Positions 34,006 to 44,437 are shown, numbered from the stretch's first letter. The stretch: 64,000 bases of DNA from Prochlorococcus sp. AG-402-B05 (GCA_003279635.1 QCHK01000006.1:1-64000); one strand, 5' to 3'. Notes: generated from the letters alone by a model not told the origin. A program made the numbers and translations.

Positions 34006-35301
34006 TTGATTGAGCGTTACACAAACCCAGAGATGGGAAATATTTGGTCTGATCAAGCCAAATACCAGACATGGCTTGATGTTGAAATTGCCTCATGTGA
34101 GGCTAATTGCAAATTAGGGAAAATCCCTCAGAGTGCAATGGAAATAATCCGAACAAAGGCAAGATTCAAGCCAGAACGCATTCTCGAAATAGAAGAGGAA
34201 GTTCGCCATGACGTAATTGCCTTTCTAACAAATGTAAATGAATATGTTGGGGATTCTGGCCGTTACATTCACGTTGGAATGACCAGTAGCGATGTACTTG
34301 ATACTGGACTTGCTCTTCAATTAAAGTCATCTGTCAAGCTTTTAAGAAAAGAGCTTTTATTACTTGAAGAAGCTATTAGAAATTTAGCAAGTCAGCATAA
34401 AAAAACCGTAATGATTGGACGTTCTCATGCGATTCATGGAGAACCTATTACCTTTGGATTCAAGTTGGCGGGATGGCTAGCGGAAACCCTCAGGAACAAA
34501 GACAGGCTAAACAGTCTTGAGAAAGATATTTCTGTTGGGCAAATCAGCGGAGCTATGGGCACTTATGCCAATACTGATCCAGAGATAGAAAGAATAACTT
34601 GCGAACTTTTGGACCTTGAGTGTGACACTGCTAGCACTCAAGTTATCTCAAGAGATAGGCATGCTAATTATGTTCAGATTCTTGCTTTGATTGGATCTTC
34701 ACTAGATCGTTTTTCTACAGAAATTAGAAACCTTCAAAGAACGGATGTTCTTGAAGTAGAGGAAAACTTTGCTAAAGGCCAAAAAGGAAGCTCTGCAATG
34801 CCTCATAAAAGAAATCCCATACGAAGTGAACGGGTAAGTGGGCTTTCCAGAGTTTTAAGAAGTTATGTAGTTGCAGCTCTTGAAAATGTAGCCCTATGGC
34901 ACGAAAGAGATATAAGCCACAGCTCCAATGAAAGATTAATGCTGCCAGACACATCTATTACTCTTCATTTCATGATCACAGAAATGACCGCAATAATTAA
35001 AGGTCTTGGAGTTTATCCAAATAATATGCTGAAAAATATGAACATTTATGGAGGAGTAGTGTTTAGTCAAAGAGTACTTTTGGCTTTAGTTGAGAATGGA
35101 TTGAGTAGAGAAGATTCTTATCGATTAGTACAAAAAAATGCTCATTCAGCCTGGAATCAACCCGAAGGAAATTTCAAAAAGAACCTTGAGAATGACCCAG
35201 AGGTAATGAATATTCTCTCTACTGAAAAACTCTCTGATTGCTTCTCAACCGAATTACATCAGTCAAATTTAAGAGTTATTTGGAAAAGACTTGGCATATA
35301 A
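34006..35301 (+). CDS. purB: Adenylosuccinate lyase
   Basis: A 431-aa tetrameric enzyme that releases fumarate at two steps of purine synthesis (SAICAR and adenylosuccinate). The start is TTG at 34006: it gives the family N-terminus (M)IERYTNPEMGNIWSDQ exactly. TSSDVLDTGLALQL and the signature KGSSAMPHKRNP contain active-site residues, with HAIHGEPITFG carrying the catalytic His region. The length is normal. fumC, which consumes fumarate, follows about 130 bp downstream. Confidence 0.97.
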   Translation: MIERYTNPEMGNIWSDQAKYQTWLDVEIASCEANCKLGKIPQSAMEIIRTKARFKPERILEIEEEVRHDVIAFLTNVNEYVGDSGRYIHVGMTSSDVLDTGLALQLKSSVKLLRKELLLLEEAIRNLASQHKKTVMIGRSHAIHGEPITFGFKLAGWLAETLRNKDRLNSLEKDISVGQISGAMGTYANTDPEIERITCELLDLECDTASTQVISRDRHANYVQILALIGSSLDRFSTEIRNLQRTDVLEVEENFAKGQKGSSAMPHKRNPIRSERVSGLSRVLRSYVVAALENVALWHERDISHSSNERLMLPDTSITLHFMITEMTAIIKGLGVYPNNMLKNMNIYGGVVFSQRVLLALVENGLSREDSYRLVQKNAHSAWNQPEGNFKKNLENDPEVMNILSTEKLSDCFSTELHQSNLRVIWKRLGI

Positions 35302-35430
35302 CTTTAAAATCTGAATCATTTAATATCAGTGAATACACTCTCAAAAGGCAATAGAACTATATTTAACTAAAATCTGTATTTATAATTTTCTATTCCTTAG
35401 GAAACTTAAAAATTCTCAAACCAAGATTCA

Positions 35431-36825
35431 ATGTCCAATATGAAACGACTTGAGAAAGATAGCCTAGGTTCAATTGATGTTCCAAAGGAAGCGCTATGGG
35501 GAGCTCAAACTCAACGCTCAATATTAAATTTTGCTATCGGGAATGAGGTCATACCACTCGAAATTATTGTTGCAATTGCCCAAATAAAAGCCTCTGCTGC
35601 TCATGTAAACAATCATCTAGGTTTAATAACTAAAGAAACTGCTCAATTTATTACCGAAGCAAGTTTAGAAATTATAGAAGGGAAACATAATGATCAATTC
35701 CCAGTGAAAGTTTGGCAAACAGGCAGTGGTACTCAAACCAATATGAACGTCAATGAGGTGATATGCAATATAGCTTCAAAACGATCAAATAATACGTTAG
35801 GTAGTCATTATCCAATACATCCCAATGATCATGTCAATTGCTCTCAATCAACAAACGATGTTTTTCCAGCGGCAATCCAAATAGCCACAATAGTCACCTT
35901 AAAAGACACATTAATACCTGAATTAACCAAACTCATTGATGTATTCCATCAACAAAGTAAAGAATGGAAAGATATTATAAAAATAGGACGTACCCATCTT
36001 CAAGATGCAGTACCTCTAACACTTGGACAAGAAGTCTCTGCTTGGGCTGCTCAATTAGAGACTGCTTTAAGACGTATTGAAATCAACATCGAGGAACTTT
36101 ATCCACTTCCACTGGGAGGAACCGCGATTGGTACAGGGCTTAATACTCCTAAGAATTTTGATAATTTAATTGCTCTTGATATAGCTAAAAAAACAAATTT
36201 ACCTTTTGAAACTGCAGCTAACAAATTTGCCATCATGGCTAGTCATGATGGTCTTGTAAATATAATGTCTCAACTAAAATTACTAGCCGTCACTTTTCTC
36301 AAAATTGTTAATGATCTTCGACTTTTATCTTGTGGACCAAGAGCTGGATTATCAGAACTACAGCTTCCAGCTAATGAACCTGGTAGCTCAATAATGCCAG
36401 GAAAAATAAATCCTACTCAATGCGAAGCTATGGCAATGGTGTGTACGCAAATAATTGGGATGGACACCTCAGTATCGATCGCGGGAAGTGGAGGACATCT
36501 ACAAATGAATGTCTATAAACCACTGATTGGCTACAATATTATAACAAGTATCAACCTTATTAAAAATGCATGTAAGAGTTGCAGAGAGAATATGATTGAA
36601 GGTATTCAACCTAATAAAGCAAAAATCAAACAATATCTAGACAATTCTTTGATGTTGGTAACCGCCTTATCTCCATCAATAGGATACGAAAAAGCAAGTA
36701 AAATAGCCCAATTAGCCCATGAAAAGAATCTAAGTTTAAGACAAGCTTCCAGTCAATTAAATTATCTTGATCAAGAAGAATTTGATAAAATAATTAGTCC
36801 AAAATCAATGATTGGAAGTGATTAA
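35431..36825 (+). CDS. fumC: Fumarate hydratase class II
   Basis: A 464-aa iron-independent fumarase converting fumarate to malate. Family marks are KEALWGAQTQRSILNF, QTGSGTQTNMNVNEV, HPNDHVNCSQSTNDVFPAA, IGRTHLQDAVPLTLGQE and the signature GSSIMPGKINPTQCEA. It lies downstream of purB and could reuse the fumarate made by that enzyme. It converges with the helicase gene, and the two stops are 17 bp apart across a short A/T-rich inverted repeat. Confidence 0.97.
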   Translation: MSNMKRLEKDSLGSIDVPKEALWGAQTQRSILNFAIGNEVIPLEIIVAIAQIKASAAHVNNHLGLITKETAQFITEASLEIIEGKHNDQFPVKVWQTGSGTQTNMNVNEVICNIASKRSNNTLGSHYPIHPNDHVNCSQSTNDVFPAAIQIATIVTLKDTLIPELTKLIDVFHQQSKEWKDIIKIGRTHLQDAVPLTLGQEVSAWAAQLETALRRIEINIEELYPLPLGGTAIGTGLNTPKNFDNLIALDIAKKTNLPFETAANKFAIMASHDGLVNIMSQLKLLAVTFLKIVNDLRLLSCGPRAGLSELQLPANEPGSSIMPGKINPTQCEAMAMVCTQIIGMDTSVSIAGSGGHLQMNVYKPLIGYNIITSINLIKNACKSCRENMIEGIQPNKAKIKQYLDNSLMLVTALSPSIGYEKASKIAQLAHEKNLSLRQASSQLNYLDQEEFDKIISPKSMIGSD

Positions 36826-36842
36826 ATAAAGTTTTTTTAATC
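36820..36842. terminator. Possible weak terminator between fumC and the helicase gene
   Basis: GATTAAA (36820-36826) and TTTAATC (36836-36842) form an inverted repeat around a 9-base loop that includes part of a T7 run. The fumC stop codon lies in the left arm. It could end both convergent transcripts, but the stem is short and AT-only. Confidence 0.35.
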
Positions 36843-39620
36843 TCAATTATGTCTTTCAGTAGCTGGATTAGTAGGTTCATGATTTTTTGCTTTTGCTTGA
36901 TTAATATCTTCAGCTTCACTAACTGGAAATCTATCCATTAATTTCATAGCTGCCTTAGCATTATTTCTAAGTTGTCGACTCACAGCCTCGCAATAGGGAA
37001 TTTGTGAAAGTAAATCATTTGTCCTTCTTAGAATCCTTACAACATCTCCCTCATCTAAGGAAGTATTTGAAATTAGATCCGTCCAAGAACTTCCTCTGGC
37101 CCATGCCTCTACTAAACCCATTAACTCTGAACTCCATAAGATTGGGATTTCTATACCAAATCGTTCTTGAACTCTAAACAATTCTCTTCGAATATTTGAT
37201 AAATCATTAAACGCTTCGTCCGCAACTGAACTTGAAATAAATCCAGACCATAGATCAGGGCGATTGACTTCTGTCGCAATTGACTGAACAACTCCAGCTA
37301 ATTCTGTTGGTGTTAGTTCATCAAGATGTCCACTCATCAAAGCCAAACCTAACCATAACTCATTTTCACCTCTCAGAGATCCAATCCCCCTGCCGATCCC
37401 AGTAGGTTTTAAATCGTCCAAGCATCCGAAATGGTTTAGTACTTTAATTAGCGATAAGAAAGTATCCCAGTGACGATTGGACCTGTCGTAGAGCATCTCT
37501 TCACGTTCATGTATTTCAATACCCAGTTCGTCCATTTTTCGTCTATGTTTCTTTAATTTTTTCTTATCACCCCATCGATGAGCTGGCTGCATCAATAATT
37601 CATCATCCAGAGATTTAACTAATTTAGCTTGAGATAAAACCTCACTAGCAAGATCATATTGAGCTGTTCTCATATCATTCTTCTGAGCCAAATTTGAGAT
37701 TATTGAAGCCATTTCATTACTTAGTAAATCTCCATGATGTATTTCACCTGATCTACTAATTTCAGGAGTCGTAAGATGTGATACGTCTAAACAAGTCAAG
37801 TCAGCATAAAGACTAACAACCTCCTTACAAGCAATAAGTATCCAAATATTTTCATCTGTTAAGCATAACAATTGAGTTTGTCTATCTCCTTTTTGTATTT
37901 TTTGAATAATGACTGCAGGTGTAACTTTTCCTCGTAATCGTGATGTCTTCAGACTTATGAGGGTTCCATTATTTGCAAATTCTAAGGCTGAGATCAATTC
38001 ATTAGATAAGGTATCTGCTGATTGTTTTTGGAGAATTTTTAATAGTCTTCTTTCTTCCTTGAGATGACTTTTTATTTTTTCATATCTTTCAAAATCTGAC
38101 CATGGTATGTCTTCTGAAAAAGTTTTATACTCTTTAAACTCTTCTTTTAATCTGGATAACTCTTCTTCTTCTTCAACTAAATCCAGGCTCGCCAAGTATC
38201 TACTAAAGCTTCTCTCTATCAATTCTTTTGATTTATCTAACTCATAACGCTGTAATAGATTAAGTACCATGCCATAGCTGGGTGTGAATTGACTAATGAG
38301 TGGATCGGCTGGACTTATGGCTAATTGACCAGCTTCTCGAACCCCTTCGAATCGAGTTTGTAAAGTGACCACATAGCCTCTAGAGTCAAGACCTCTTCTT
38401 CCAGCCCTACCAGCCATTTGTAAGAATTCACTCCCCATTAATTGACGATGTCCATTATCTGATCTCTTCGACAAAGTAGATATAATTGTAGTTCTCGCCG
38501 GCATATTGATTCCTGCCGCTAAGGTTTCAGTTGCAAAAACAACCTTTATCAATCCTTCTTGAAATAATTCCTCAATAAATTCTTTCCATGCTGGAAGAAC
38601 TCCTGCGTGATGAGATGCGATCCCATTAAATAAAGCTTTTATATGTAAATCATCCCTCAAACCTTCTGAATTTAAAATTATATATTTTTCAAAGCGATTT
38701 TGAATTGATTTTCTTTCTTCTTTGTTCACTAAACAAGTGCTAGCTATTGTTTTCACAGCCTTGTCACAACCACGACGACTAAATATGAAATAAATAGCGG
38801 GTAACATGTTTCTTTCTGCCAACTTTGATATCACAAAGCCCAGCGAAGGAGATTCAGGTTGAGTAGGCTTGGATAAGTGTCCTCTCTTCTTACGTGATTT
38901 TGTTGGGCGCCAAATTTTACAATTTGGATGTAATCCAGTTCCTTTATCATTGAGCAATGGATGAAGTCCTTTGGCACTACAAAAATTGAATTCCAGTGGA
39001 ACTGGTCTTAAATCACTAGATATCAAATCTGTAGGTCCATGAACTTGCTCAATCCAATCAGTTAATTGACCTGCATTGGCAACAGTTGCCGATAGAGCAA
39101 CGAACTGAACTGATTTAGGACAATGAATAATTGATTCCTCCCACACTGTCCCTCTATGAGCATCATTCATGTAATGACATTCATCAAGAACAACAGTTTC
39201 TATATCAAGCAAAGGGTCATCATTTCTATCTGCTGCTGCATAAAGCATATTTCTAAAAATTTCAGTAGTCATTACAAGAATTGAAGCCTCTCTATTCAGG
39301 CTCAAATCACCTGTTAAAAGACCCACATTGCTTGAACCAAATTGATTTCTAAAGTCTCTTAGCTTTTGGTTAGATAAAGCTTTTAAAGGCGTTGTATAAA
39401 ACACCTTACTTCCATGAGAAATCGCTCTATAAATCGCATACTCACCTATAAGCGTTTTTCCTGATCCCGTAGGGGCACTTACAACTAAAGAGTGCCCTTG
39501 ATTGAGTGAATCAATTGCTTTAAGTTGAAATTCATCCAATGCAAAAGGAAAGATCTGCTCTGGATTTAAATTGTTTTGGAGGATTTCGTTTTCAGACGTA
39601 TCTCTTTCTGATGAAGTCAT
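36843..39620 (-). CDS. Ski2/Mtr4-like DExH RNA helicase
   Basis: A 925-aa superfamily 2 helicase. Motif I is APTGSGKT (residues 49-56), motif II is DECH (146-149) and motif III is SAT (177-179). GFVISKLAERNMLPAIYFIFSRRG and QMAGRAGRRGLD (motif VI) place it in the Ski2-like group. The C-terminal region has the DSHCT domain (about 740-890). The cyanobacterial and chloroplast ISE2 type is the nearest relative I recognise. It probably works in RNA turnover or ribosome biogenesis. It is divergent from bioF with about 130 bp between them. Confidence 0.9.
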   Translation of the reverse strand: MTSSERDTSENEILQNNLNPEQIFPFALDEFQLKAIDSLNQGHSLVVSAPTGSGKTLIGEYAIYRAISHGSKVFYTTPLKALSNQKLRDFRNQFGSSNVGLLTGDLSLNREASILVMTTEIFRNMLYAAADRNDDPLLDIETVVLDECHYMNDAHRGTVWEESIIHCPKSVQFVALSATVANAGQLTDWIEQVHGPTDLISSDLRPVPLEFNFCSAKGLHPLLNDKGTGLHPNCKIWRPTKSRKKRGHLSKPTQPESPSLGFVISKLAERNMLPAIYFIFSRRGCDKAVKTIASTCLVNKEERKSIQNRFEKYIILNSEGLRDDLHIKALFNGIASHHAGVLPAWKEFIEELFQEGLIKVVFATETLAAGINMPARTTIISTLSKRSDNGHRQLMGSEFLQMAGRAGRRGLDSRGYVVTLQTRFEGVREAGQLAISPADPLISQFTPSYGMVLNLLQRYELDKSKELIERSFSRYLASLDLVEEEEELSRLKEEFKEYKTFSEDIPWSDFERYEKIKSHLKEERRLLKILQKQSADTLSNELISALEFANNGTLISLKTSRLRGKVTPAVIIQKIQKGDRQTQLLCLTDENIWILIACKEVVSLYADLTCLDVSHLTTPEISRSGEIHHGDLLSNEMASIISNLAQKNDMRTAQYDLASEVLSQAKLVKSLDDELLMQPAHRWGDKKKLKKHRRKMDELGIEIHEREEMLYDRSNRHWDTFLSLIKVLNHFGCLDDLKPTGIGRGIGSLRGENELWLGLALMSGHLDELTPTELAGVVQSIATEVNRPDLWSGFISSSVADEAFNDLSNIRRELFRVQERFGIEIPILWSSELMGLVEAWARGSSWTDLISNTSLDEGDVVRILRRTNDLLSQIPYCEAVSRQLRNNAKAAMKLMDRFPVSEAEDINQAKAKNHEPTNPATERHN

Positions 39621-39749
39621 TACTAAATCTTAGTGAAAGATTCTATGTCCACATGATTTTTGACGTGGATAAATAATGAAATCAAGAAACTCAAGAAAAA
39701 ATGTTAAGCCAACACTCAAGTCTTCAACCCCAGAGGAGAAAATAAAAAT

Positions 39750-40892
39750 ATGCCTGACATCCCTAATTCTAGAATTCGTAAAATCAGGACTTGGGCTCCT
39801 GGAAAAAGATCATCAGAATTGATTGGGGAAGATGAAAGTAAAAATCAAATCACACTAATTGACCTAGCAAGTAATGACTATCTAGACCTAGCAAGACATC
39901 CAGTATTAATTGAGGCAGCCAGACATATCTTAGAAACTGATGGAGTGGGCGCTGGAGGATCAAGATTTATTACCGGCAGTAGAAATATTCATCAAAAACT
40001 TGAAACGAAGCTTGCTGAATGGCTTGATCGTGAGATTGTCTTAATTTACCCGAGTGGATTCCAAGCGAATCTGGCTGCAGTTTTAGCACTTACTGATCGT
40101 CATACTCCTGTTATTTGTGATCGTCTGATACACCATTCTCTACTCGTTGGAGTCAAAGCGAGTGGAGCAAAGCTCTTTAGATTCAAACATAACAATTTAT
40201 CTGAACTAGAAAAGCTTTTAAAAAAATCTAGACAAAACAATCCTCGAAAACAACCTTTAGTAATTACTGAAAGCCTTTTTAGTATGGAGGGTACAACAGC
40301 TCCCATAAAAGAAATTTCAAAGCTATGCATTGAATACGATTCAAAGTTATTGATAGATGAGGCTCACGCTTTTGGCGTCATGGGTTCAGCAGGAAGAGGT
40401 GAGTCATTTGGACTCAAAGAACCAATTTCAATTATCAGTGGGACTTTCGGCAAGGCGTTTGGAAGTGGAGGAGCATTTCTAGCAACAGATAAGATAACAG
40501 GAGAAAATCTCATACAAAACTGTGGAGCATTTCGCTATACAACAGCATTAGCTCCTCCACTCTGTGCAAGTGCTTTAGCTGCATTAAATCTAATTGAAAG
40601 CAACCCTAGCTGGGGTAGCGAACTGAAAGAGAAATCAAAAGCTTTAAGAGACAGATTGTCTCAAGTTGGTTGGCAAAGACCTGCTGGTGAAGGCCCAATA
40701 ATCTCAATAATTCTTGGTTCAGACAGATTAGCCATGGATTATCAAGAAAGACTTGAGGCACAAGGCCTTCTAACTGTTGCGATCCGTCCACCAACTGTAC
40801 CCGAGGGTCAATCGAGACTCAGATTAGTGATCAGGCGAAACACTCCCACTCAGACCTTAGAAAGACTTATCGAAGTTCTTAAAAACAAATGA
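39750..40892 (+). CDS. bioF: 8-amino-7-oxononanoate synthase
   Basis: A 380-aa PLP enzyme joining pimeloyl-ACP and alanine, the first dedicated step of biotin ring assembly. LASNDYLDLARHP, the GAGGSRFITG loop, DEAHAFGVMG and the PLP-lysine motif SGTFGKAFGSGGAF are present. The length is typical. A GAGGAGA ribosome site precedes the ATG at 39750. It overlaps bioK by 4 bp and heads the compact operon bioF-bioK-bioC-bioD-bioA. Confidence 0.96.
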   Translation: MPDIPNSRIRKIRTWAPGKRSSELIGEDESKNQITLIDLASNDYLDLARHPVLIEAARHILETDGVGAGGSRFITGSRNIHQKLETKLAEWLDREIVLIYPSGFQANLAAVLALTDRHTPVICDRLIHHSLLVGVKASGAKLFRFKHNNLSELEKLLKKSRQNNPRKQPLVITESLFSMEGTTAPIKEISKLCIEYDSKLLIDEAHAFGVMGSAGRGESFGLKEPISIISGTFGKAFGSGGAFLATDKITGENLIQNCGAFRYTTALAPPLCASALAALNLIESNPSWGSELKEKSKALRDRLSQVGWQRPAGEGPIISIILGSDRLAMDYQERLEAQGLLTVAIRPPTVPEGQSRLRLVIRRNTPTQTLERLIEVLKNK

Positions 40893-41617
40893 GAGAAATA
40901 ATAGCTATGCATGGATGGGCCGGTGATAGCAATCAATGGTCAAGTTGGGAAAAGATTTTTAAGTGTTGTGAATGGGAATGGCAAGCTACTGAACGCGGAT
41001 ACAAAGATATAAGTCCACACACACCAAAATGGAATCACAACTCAAATAAAATCAAAATAAAAAGAGTTGCGATATGTCATTCTCTTGGTCTACATTTATT
41101 AGATAAACAAGTTTTACACTCAGCTACACACGTTATATTAATCAATAGTTTTAGTCGCTTTATTCCAAGTGGTAAAGAGAATCGCACTATAAAACTGGCC
41201 CTAAATTGGATGATGGATGCAATTAACACACCCAATGAAGCACCTATGTTAAGAAAATTTCATGTAAAAGCTTATAAACCGAATTACATAGATTCTGAGT
41301 CAATCGAATCCAATCTCATTAACATCTCAGATCCAGGAAGGGTGAGACTAGAAAATGATTTAAAACTTCTGATTAATTCTGATTCTCTACCAACTGGATT
41401 AAATACTCATGCCAAAGTACTTATTGTTAACAGTGAAGAAGATTATATATTGGCTAATCAAACGAAATCAAAGCTAGCTGAAGATTTAAGAAAGCACCTA
41501 GAGTACTTACCGAAAATAATCAACCTTCAAGACGAGGGGCATTCCATTACAAAAATAGAAAATATCAAAAAAATAAAACACTGGCTAGAATTTGATCATG
41601 CAAAAAACATGGTCTAG
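40889..41617 (+). CDS. bioK: BioK-type pimeloyl-ACP methyl ester esterase
   Basis: A 242-aa alpha/beta hydrolase occupying the place of bioH between bioF and bioC, as in other marine Prochlorococcus and Synechococcus, where this gene is called bioK. It would remove the methyl group from pimeloyl-ACP methyl ester. The nucleophile elbow is CHSLG with Ser65; the acid is probably Asp185 (SEEDYIL) and the base His218 (EGHSIT). The oxyanion segment is MHGWAGDSNQW. It overlaps bioF by 4 bp and bioC by about 20 bp. Confidence 0.85.
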   Translation: MREIIAMHGWAGDSNQWSSWEKIFKCCEWEWQATERGYKDISPHTPKWNHNSNKIKIKRVAICHSLGLHLLDKQVLHSATHVILINSFSRFIPSGKENRTIKLALNWMMDAINTPNEAPMLRKFHVKAYKPNYIDSESIESNLINISDPGRVRLENDLKLLINSDSLPTGLNTHAKVLIVNSEEDYILANQTKSKLAEDLRKHLEYLPKIINLQDEGHSITKIENIKKIKHWLEFDHAKNMV

Positions 41618-42353
41618 CCAAGTTAATAAGAACTTTAATGAAGCTGCATTAAGTTATGACAAATCAGCATCAATTCAAAAAAGTACTGCTTTAAAACTTG
41701 CAAAAATATGTTCTCATCATTCAATTAAACATGGACTATGGGTTGACCTTGGTTCTGGCACTGGATTACTCGCTAAATCATTAGAAGATCTTCATCCGAA
41801 CCAACATGTTGTGAGATTGGATAATTCTAAAAAGATGATTGATCAACATTCAGAAAAGAGTGCTAAACAACTTTGGGATCTAAATAATGGGTTACCTAAG
41901 TGGTCTAAAAAACCAAATTTATTAGCCTCAAGTTTTGTTTTACATTGGCTTGATAATCCACAAAAGAAACTTAAGGGATGGTTCAATTCTCTAAGCTTAG
42001 ATGGATGGATTGCTTTAGCAATCCCAATTCAAGGAAGTTTTCCAGAATGGTACGAAGCTGCAGAAGAGGCAAATTCAACATGTACGGCTCTTGATTTACC
42101 ATCATACGACTCACTGATTAGAGTCATTCCGAAAAAAAGTATTTTATATGATAAAAATGAAGTTATTAAACAAACAGCTAAGAAAGCGACTTCTTTATTA
42201 AAACCGATGATCAAGGTCGGGGCACAAAGTAGTAAGAAGGAACAATTAAGTATTTCAGATTGGCGACATCTATTGTCTTTTTGGCCAATTTCCAATAATG
42301 ATCAACAAGTAAGTCTTAGTTGGTCAATTCAGTTTTTATTAATAAAGCGATGA
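41598..42353 (+). CDS. bioC: Malonyl-ACP O-methyltransferase
   Basis: A 251-aa SAM-dependent methyltransferase that primes pimelate synthesis by methylating malonyl-ACP. Motif I is VDLGSGTG, followed by a second acidic motif VVRLDNSKKMID. The NFNEAALSYDKSASIQK text at the N-terminus and SSFVLHWLDNP match BioC. I use ATG 41598 (MQKTW), which overlaps the end of bioK; a TTG at 41592 is an alternative. Its stop overlaps the bioD start (ATGA). Confidence 0.9.
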   Translation: MQKTWSSQVNKNFNEAALSYDKSASIQKSTALKLAKICSHHSIKHGLWVDLGSGTGLLAKSLEDLHPNQHVVRLDNSKKMIDQHSEKSAKQLWDLNNGLPKWSKKPNLLASSFVLHWLDNPQKKLKGWFNSLSLDGWIALAIPIQGSFPEWYEAAEEANSTCTALDLPSYDSLIRVIPKKSILYDKNEVIKQTAKKATSLLKPMIKVGAQSSKKEQLSISDWRHLLSFWPISNNDQQVSLSWSIQFLLIKR

Positions 42354-43000
42354 GTGTTTTCTCAAAAAGAATTATTATTTGTGGTACAGACACAGATGTA
42401 GGTAAAACGATAGTTAGTAGTTTTTTTGTCCAAGGTCTTAAAGGTATCTACTGGAAACCCATTCAAAGTGGAACAGAGGAGGGGACAGATACCAAAACTG
42501 TTTGCAATCTCTTGGGCCTTGAACCTAACCGCTATCTTTCTGAAAGATATAAATTCAAGGCTCCTGTCTCTCCACATTGGGCAGCCGAACAAGAGTCTGG
42601 TTTTATTGAACCAAGCAATTTAAAATTACCTGACTTAGATGAATTAATAATCATAGAGACTGCAGGTGGTTTAATGGTTCCTTTAAATAGAGATTGGCTA
42701 CAAATAGACCAATTAAAGGTTTGGGGAGCTCCAATAATTCTTGTAGCCAGAACCGGGCTTGGCACTCTCAATCACACCCTATTAAGTCTAGAAGCCTTGA
42801 AATATAGGAATTTAGATGTATTAGGAATAGTGTTAAATGGTCCTCCCCACAAAGATAATCCGAAGACTCTAGAGCAATTTGGAGATACTAAAATTCTTGC
42901 AAGTCTTCCTATCTTTGACAAAGTCAACGCAAAAGTACTTTCACAAGAATGGAGCAAACAGCAATTAGATCAAAAGCTTAAAAAATACATTCGAAATTAA
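42350..43000 (+). CDS. bioD: Dethiobiotin synthetase
   Basis: A 216-aa ATP-dependent carboxylase closing the ureido ring of dethiobiotin. The P-loop GTDTDVGKT is at residues 12-20. YWKPIQSG, ETAGGLMVPLN and LVARTGLGTLNHTLLSLEAL are further BioD hallmarks. The ATG at 42350 overlaps the bioC stop; an upstream in-frame TTG (42320) would overlap bioC more deeply and is less likely. Confidence 0.95.
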   Translation: MSVFSKRIIICGTDTDVGKTIVSSFFVQGLKGIYWKPIQSGTEEGTDTKTVCNLLGLEPNRYLSERYKFKAPVSPHWAAEQESGFIEPSNLKLPDLDELIIIETAGGLMVPLNRDWLQIDQLKVWGAPIILVARTGLGTLNHTLLSLEALKYRNLDVLGIVLNGPPHKDNPKTLEQFGDTKILASLPIFDKVNAKVLSQEWSKQQLDQKLKKYIRN

Positions 43001-43051
43001 AATTTTATTTTTTTCTTAATCAAAAGATTATTTTGACTTCAATCAAGTTAA

Positions 43052-44377
43052 ATGAAACAAGAGGGAAAACTAAATTTGATGAATGAGAAAGAAAATTCAA
43101 ATCAAACTATTCAGAATCCTCATATATGGCCACCATTCACACAACTTACAACCTCTAAGCCTCAATTATTGGTTGAAAAAGCCAAAGGTGCTCTTTTACT
43201 TCCTAAAGACAGATCTCCAATAATCGATGGCATAAGTAGCTGGTGGGTCACTCTTCATGGTCATGCAAATGAATATATTGCTAAGGCTATCGCAACTCAA
43301 GCAGAGAAATTAGAACAAATTATCTTTGCTGATTTCACTCATCCTCAAGCTGAGCTATTAGCTAATCGACTAAGTAAATTAACAGGTCTAGAAAAGTTAT
43401 TCTTTTCAGATAATGGCTCTACAGCAGTAGAAGTAGCTTTAAAAATGGCTCGTCAATGGTGGAAAAACAAAGGGGATAATAGATCTCAAATCATTGCATT
43501 CGAAGGTGCCTACCATGGAGATACATTCGGAGCTATGGCAGTAGGCGAAAGAAATATATTTAGCGAGCCTTTTGATCAAATGCTATTTCCTGTTAGCCGA
43601 GTCCCTTGGCCTGAAACATGGTGGGGAGATGAAGACTTTGAAAGACGAGAAAAGGAGGTTTTGGAAACTCTTGATCAACTCTTAAAGACACCCACTATTG
43701 CTGTAATTCTTGAGCCATTAGTGCAAGGGGCTGGAGGAATGCGAATGGTTCGTTCAGAATTTTTAGTAGAAGTCGAAAAAAGAATTCGCCATGCAAATAC
43801 TTTACTTATTACAGATGAAGTATTAACTGGGTTTGGAAGGTGTGGAGAACTATTTGCTTTTCAAAGAGCAGGATTAAAGCCAGACCTCATATCACTCTCA
43901 AAAGGATTAACCGGTGGATTCCTTCCGATGGGAGTAACGATGTCCAGCAAAAGGATTTCTGAGGGTTTCCTTGGGGAAGATCCCAAGCAAACCTTTTGGC
44001 ACGGTCATAGTTTCACAGCGAATCCATTAGGCTGCGCAGCTGCTAATGCTAGCTTAGATCTTTTAGAAAAATCCCCTCACAAATATTTAGATTTCGAATC
44101 ACGTCACCTACCACATCTACAAAAAATAGTCAAAGATCCAAGAATTGAATGTCCTAGAGTTACAGGAACCATTGCTGCTTTTAATATTAAAGTGAAAGCT
44201 AACAAAGGGTATTTAAGTTCAGTTGGAAAAATCATGAAAGCAAGTGCATTGAGGGTTGGTGTTTTCATTAGGCCATTAGGAGATGTAGTTTATCTAATGC
44301 CACCACTATGTATCACAGACAAAGAATTAGAGAAATGCTATTTTGGAATCCAAGAGGGCTTAAATTCTCTATCCTAA
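43052..44377 (+). CDS. bioA: Adenosylmethionine-8-amino-7-oxononanoate aminotransferase
   Basis: A 441-aa class III PLP aminotransferase using SAM as amino donor to make 7,8-diaminopelargonate. HIWPPFTQL, SSWWVTLHGHA, FFSDNGSTAVEVALKMARQWW and the PLP-lysine motif LSLSKGLTGGFLPMGVT identify it. The first ATG at 43052 gives nine extra residues before a second Met (MNEKEN), so the true start may be 43079. It is the last gene of the biotin operon; the bioB step is not in this window. Confidence 0.96.
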   Translation: MKQEGKLNLMNEKENSNQTIQNPHIWPPFTQLTTSKPQLLVEKAKGALLLPKDRSPIIDGISSWWVTLHGHANEYIAKAIATQAEKLEQIIFADFTHPQAELLANRLSKLTGLEKLFFSDNGSTAVEVALKMARQWWKNKGDNRSQIIAFEGAYHGDTFGAMAVGERNIFSEPFDQMLFPVSRVPWPETWWGDEDFERREKEVLETLDQLLKTPTIAVILEPLVQGAGGMRMVRSEFLVEVEKRIRHANTLLITDEVLTGFGRCGELFAFQRAGLKPDLISLSKGLTGGFLPMGVTMSSKRISEGFLGEDPKQTFWHGHSFTANPLGCAAANASLDLLEKSPHKYLDFESRHLPHLQKIVKDPRIECPRVTGTIAAFNIKVKANKGYLSSVGKIMKASALRVGVFIRPLGDVVYLMPPLCITDKELEKCYFGIQEGLNSLS

Positions 44378-44437
44378 GGTTTTTTCTTATAAAGACTCTA
44401 AGCACTTAGCTATATAATTATTTCTGAAAATTCAACC

